Of a DNA stretch of 9,801 bases, positions 7,656-9,801 are shown piece after piece. The stretch's first letter is position 1. Every line of letters begins with the position of its first letter. Made by a program: the position numbers and the translations under genes. The stretch covers positions 1 through 9,801 of the forward strand of contig JAGXLE010000033.1 of NCBI GenBank assembly GCA_018334855.1. The letters run 5' to 3'. Origin of the DNA: Desulfobacterales bacterium. Lineage in GTDB: Bacteria; Desulfobacterota; Desulfobacteria; Desulfobacterales; Desulfosalsimonadaceae. Below the pieces are notes generated by a model. The model did not search any database and had not been told where the DNA came from. It was given only the letters and a program-made list of their open reading frames with translations.

Positions 7656-7800
7656 TAGTGCCCATCCAGAAATGGCTAATTTGCCCAATTTCTGCGTCAG
7701 GCTCAAATTTTAATCCTCAAAATACTTTGAGTATTCCTGCGGTTAAAATTTTCGCCTTCCTTGAACTTGGACAAATTATCTGATTTCTGGACGGACACTA
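7656..7800. repeat. 145-bp imperfect palindrome, MITE-like element bounded by TA
   Basis: The left end TAGTGCCCATCCAGAAAT (7656-7673) and right end ATTTCTGGACGGACACTA (7783-7800) are inverted repeats matching at 16 of 18 positions. The complementarity continues inward: TAATTTGCCCAA (7677-7688) with TTGGACAAATTA (7767-7778), 11 of 12, and 7699-7716 with 7741-7757 around AAATTTTAA. The centre can form either AATAC/GTATT (7721-7725 with 7731-7735) or CTCAAA/TTTGAG (7716-7721 with 7726-7731). Both ends sit on TA, as in IS630/mariner-type insertions; alternatively CTAAC at 7651-7655 and 7802-7806 could be a 5-bp target duplication. No protein is encoded. I infer a non-autonomous mobile or REP-like repeat; copy number elsewhere cannot be seen here. 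Confidence 0.8.
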
Positions 7801-7873
7801 ACTAACCTCTCCTGCCAAATAAAAATAGATTGGATTTTTAACAGATTTTTAAAACCTTGAACTTTGAACCAAA

Positions 7874-9451
7874 ATGGTGCTGACCGAGATACTTGCAAGA
7901 AATGCCCGGATGTATGGGGCCGAGACCGCCCTCATAGAGCGGGAGCCTGAAGAAAAAAAACGCAGGGAGATTACCTGGCGGCAGTTCTACATACAGGCCA
8001 ATGCCTTTTCAAACGCCTTAATCGGGATGGGTGTGCAAAAAGGCGACCGTGTGGTCCATTTGATGATGAACTGCCTGGAATGGCTGCCGGCCTATTTCGG
8101 CATACTGCGCTCAGGAGCTGTTGCTGTCCCCCTGAACTTCCGTTTTGAAGCACCAGCCATCAGCCGCTGCTCGGCTCTGTGCGAGGCGCGGGTAATGGTG
8201 TTCGGAGAGGAATTCACAGAACGGATCAGGGAAGTAAAATCAGAGCTTGACAAAAGCATTTCGCATTATGTGTTTGAAGGGCCCGGCGACAAATGCCCTG
8301 ATTTTGCCGTTTCTTTAAGCGAGCTGATGAGCCGGGCCGATACCGGGGAACCGGAAGTCCCCATTAATTTGTGGGACGGTGCGGGCATTTATTTCACATC
8401 AGGCACCACCGGTGATCCGAAAGGTGTATACCTGCTCCACCGCCAGCTGGAATTTGCCTGCTACGCTGAAAACCGTCACCATAACCAGGTGCATCAGGAC
8501 AATTTTCTCTGCATCCCCCCGCTTTACCACACCGGGGCGAAAATGCACTGGTTCGGCAATTTTATAGTGGGCGCCCCGGCGGTGATTTTAAAAGGGGCAA
8601 GCCCTGAAGCGATTCTGGAGGCCGTATCGGAAGAGTCCGCCACCATAGTATGGCTTCTTGTGCCATGGGCCCATGATATACTTCTGGCGCTTGAAAACGG
8701 GGATCTGAGCCTGGCTGATTACAAGCTGGACCAGTGGCGCCTGATGCATATCGGCGCCCAGCCCGTGCCCCCGAGCCTGATAGAAAAATGGCAGCGCTTT
8801 TTTCCCGGCCAGGCATATGACACCAACTATGGCTTAACAGAGGCGACAGGACCGGGATGCGTGCACCTGGGAATGGAGAACATGGAAAAGATCGGTGCTA
8901 TCGGCGTTGCCGGTTTTGACTGGGAATGCCGGGTGGTCGATGACTCAGGAAACGACCTCCCCCCTGACATGCCGGGGGAGCTGCTTGTCAAGGGACCCGG
9001 GGTTATGGAGAGATATTTCTGCAATCCGGCGGCGACCGGTAGCGTATTAAAAGACGGGTGGCTGCATACCGGCGATATCGTCCTGCGGGATCCGGAAGGT
9101 TTCCTGTGGCTGATCGACCGCAAAAAGGATGTGATCATAACCGGCGGGGAAAACATTTTCCCGGTGGAGATAGAAAGTTTTCTGGTGTCGCACCGGGATA
9201 TACTTGATGCGGGAGTAATAGGCATTTTCGACGAAAGGCTGGGTGAGGTCGCGGCCGCGGTGATTTCCGTCAAGCCCGGCAGGAGCCTTACCGAGGAGCA
9301 GGTCAGGGATTTCTGCTCTGCGATGCCGCGCTATAAGCGTCCCCGGCGGATTTTCTTTGATACGGTTCCCAGAAATCCAACCGGAAAAATCGAGAAGCCG
9401 AAATTAAGGAAAAAATACGCCGGCAATCCGACGGAGGGGGCAGGCATCTGA
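7874..9451 (+). CDS. AMP-forming acyl-CoA synthetase (class I adenylate-forming ligase)
   Basis: Activates a carboxylic acid with ATP to an acyl-adenylate and then to an acyl-CoA thioester, probably in the cytoplasm; the substrate cannot be told from sequence. The 525-aa length is normal. ANL motifs are complete: P-loop YFTSGTTGDPKGV (173-185), YGLTE (319-323), GELLVKGPGVMERY (368-381), HTGD (398-401), hinge DRKKDVIITGGENIFPVEIE (415-434) and PRNPTGKI (499-506), with the presumed catalytic Lys505. The N-terminus (LTEILARNARMYGAETALIE) is family-like, and an in-frame TGA lies 6 nt upstream of the ATG, so the start is 7874 or the adjacent GTG. There is no convincing Shine-Dalgarno: ACC AAA precedes ATG. 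It stands alone, separated from dnaK by a terminator and the palindromic repeat, and its stop is 6 nt from that of the convergent next gene. A medium- or long-chain fatty acid or aromatic acid are possible substrates. Confidence 0.9.
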   Translation: MVLTEILARNARMYGAETALIEREPEEKKRREITWRQFYIQANAFSNALIGMGVQKGDRVVHLMMNCLEWLPAYFGILRSGAVAVPLNFRFEAPAISRCSALCEARVMVFGEEFTERIREVKSELDKSISHYVFEGPGDKCPDFAVSLSELMSRADTGEPEVPINLWDGAGIYFTSGTTGDPKGVYLLHRQLEFACYAENRHHNQVHQDNFLCIPPLYHTGAKMHWFGNFIVGAPAVILKGASPEAILEAVSEESATIVWLLVPWAHDILLALENGDLSLADYKLDQWRLMHIGAQPVPPSLIEKWQRFFPGQAYDTNYGLTEATGPGCVHLGMENMEKIGAIGVAGFDWECRVVDDSGNDLPPDMPGELLVKGPGVMERYFCNPAATGSVLKDGWLHTGDIVLRDPEGFLWLIDRKKDVIITGGENIFPVEIESFLVSHRDILDAGVIGIFDERLGEVAAAVISVKPGRSLTEEQVRDFCSAMPRYKRPRRIFFDTVPRNPTGKIEKPKLRKKYAGNPTEGAGI

Positions 9452-9457
9452 GAGGCT

Positions 9458-9727
9458 TCATTTTTCCTTTTCTTTTAAATCTTCGCGTATAAGGGCGCGG
9501 GCAACCCGGATGTCATAGGCCTGCTTCGGGTCAAAATTTTTTCCTGAATACATGGCAGACGCCTGCCTGATCGCCTCCCATGCAACCCAGCCGTGCTCCT
9601 CCCAGAGCCGGGGGTCATCTGCATGCCACATGCGGAATTCCACGCTCGTCCCCGATTGACGGACATACATGCGTACCCGCTTATTTTGAGGGAATGGATA
9701 ATAATAGAGACCTTTGTCGTCTTTCAT
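9458..9727 (-). CDS. Small conserved-looking protein of unknown function
   Basis: I do not recognise this 89-aa protein. It is probably cytosolic: there is no signal peptide and no membrane segment. The N-terminal half is aromatic-rich (GLYYYPFPQNKRVRMYVR at 6-23), then VEFRMWHADDPRLWEEHGWVAW (29-50), suggesting a small beta-rich fold followed by a helix from about residue 48. The last 20 residues are a charged helix ending in LKEKEK. It is judged real because AAGGAA lies 4 nt upstream of the ATG at 9727, codon use matches its neighbours, and it follows closely (8 nt) the stop of another minus-strand frame, as in an operon. Its stop is only 6 nt from the stop of the convergent acyl-CoA synthetase gene, with no visible terminator between them. 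Confidence 0.75.
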   Translation of the reverse strand: MKDDKGLYYYPFPQNKRVRMYVRQSGTSVEFRMWHADDPRLWEEHGWVAWEAIRQASAMYSGKNFDPKQAYDIRVARALIREDLKEKEK

Positions 9728-9735
9728 TCGATTCC

Positions 9736-9801
9736 TTACAGCTTCAACCGATCGGGTGCAAAATCGAGAGTGGCAAAATAGTCTTCCATGGTTTCAGCCC
9801 T
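9736..9801 (-). CDS. C-terminal end of an unidentified protein, 5' part outside window
   Basis: On the minus strand the frame from the window edge reads RAETMEDYFATLDFAPDRLK plus a final Leu, then TAA (9738-9736). The stop sits 8 nt before the ATG of the small downstream gene and overlaps the approach to its ribosome binding site, the usual layout of adjacent operon genes. Twenty-one residues are too few to assign a family. An internal ATG would make only a 17-residue peptide, so a C-terminal fragment is the better reading. Confidence 0.6.
   Translation of the reverse strand, partial: RAETMEDYFATLDFAPDRLKL

Noticed and set aside
7630..7657. TTGACT followed by TGCTAACTA as a possible promoter reading into the palindromic repeat
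   Set aside because: The -35 is good but no acceptable -10 exists at 16-18 nt, and the right half would overlap the repeat boundary.
1..9801. Search by eye for CRISPR arrays, tRNA genes, toxin-antitoxin pairs, phage or defence genes
   Set aside because: No regularly spaced repeats, no tRNA-like cloverleaf and no such protein families were seen; apart from the palindromic element the window is ordinary chromosomal content.

Overview
The window (about 50% GC) reads as the chromosome of a Gram-negative bacterium, most likely a deltaproteobacterium / Desulfobacterota (Desulfobacterales-like). This rests on gene content and order (tilS-ftsH-folP on one strand, grpE-dnaK on the other), a proteobacterial-type DnaK tail and an AMP-forming acyl-CoA ligase. 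It is inferred from memory of such genomes, not from a database search.

Region 1 (1-4188, minus strand) is a compact housekeeping operon, transcribed right to left. It holds tilS (tRNA-Ile lysidine synthase), ftsH (membrane AAA+ zinc protease) and folP (dihydropteroate synthase, cut by the window edge a few residues before its usual C-terminal block). Spacing is tight: tilS and ftsH are 18 nt apart, and ftsH and folP overlap by 14-20 nt. ftsH clearly uses a TTG start, and tilS probably does.

Region 2 (4189-4876) contains no protein gene but is not empty. It holds a textbook promoter (TTGAAA, 17 nt, TATAGT) driving a signal recognition particle RNA of about 255 nt. This RNA has the universal domain IV motif and a 5' Alu-like domain, so it is the long (Bacillus-type) form rather than the short 4.5S form usual in proteobacteria. 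After it come a weak AT-rich inverted repeat and a candidate promoter for the chaperone genes.

Region 3 (4877-7601, plus strand) is grpE followed by dnaK, closed by a strong intrinsic terminator. Neither hrcA nor dnaJ is adjacent, and no CIRCE operator was seen. DnaK and its exchange factor GrpE, together with the SRP RNA and FtsH, make this a neighbourhood concerned with protein folding, targeting and quality control.

Region 4 (7602-9801) is more accessory. A 145-bp imperfect palindrome bounded by TA dinucleotides looks like a miniature inverted-repeat element. It is followed by a 525-aa acyl-CoA synthetase with almost no ribosome binding site. On the opposite strand and convergent with it are an 89-aa protein of unknown function and the last 21 codons of another gene.

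I found no clearly new multi-gene system. The two items most worth a second look are the long-form SRP RNA and the palindromic repeat element.
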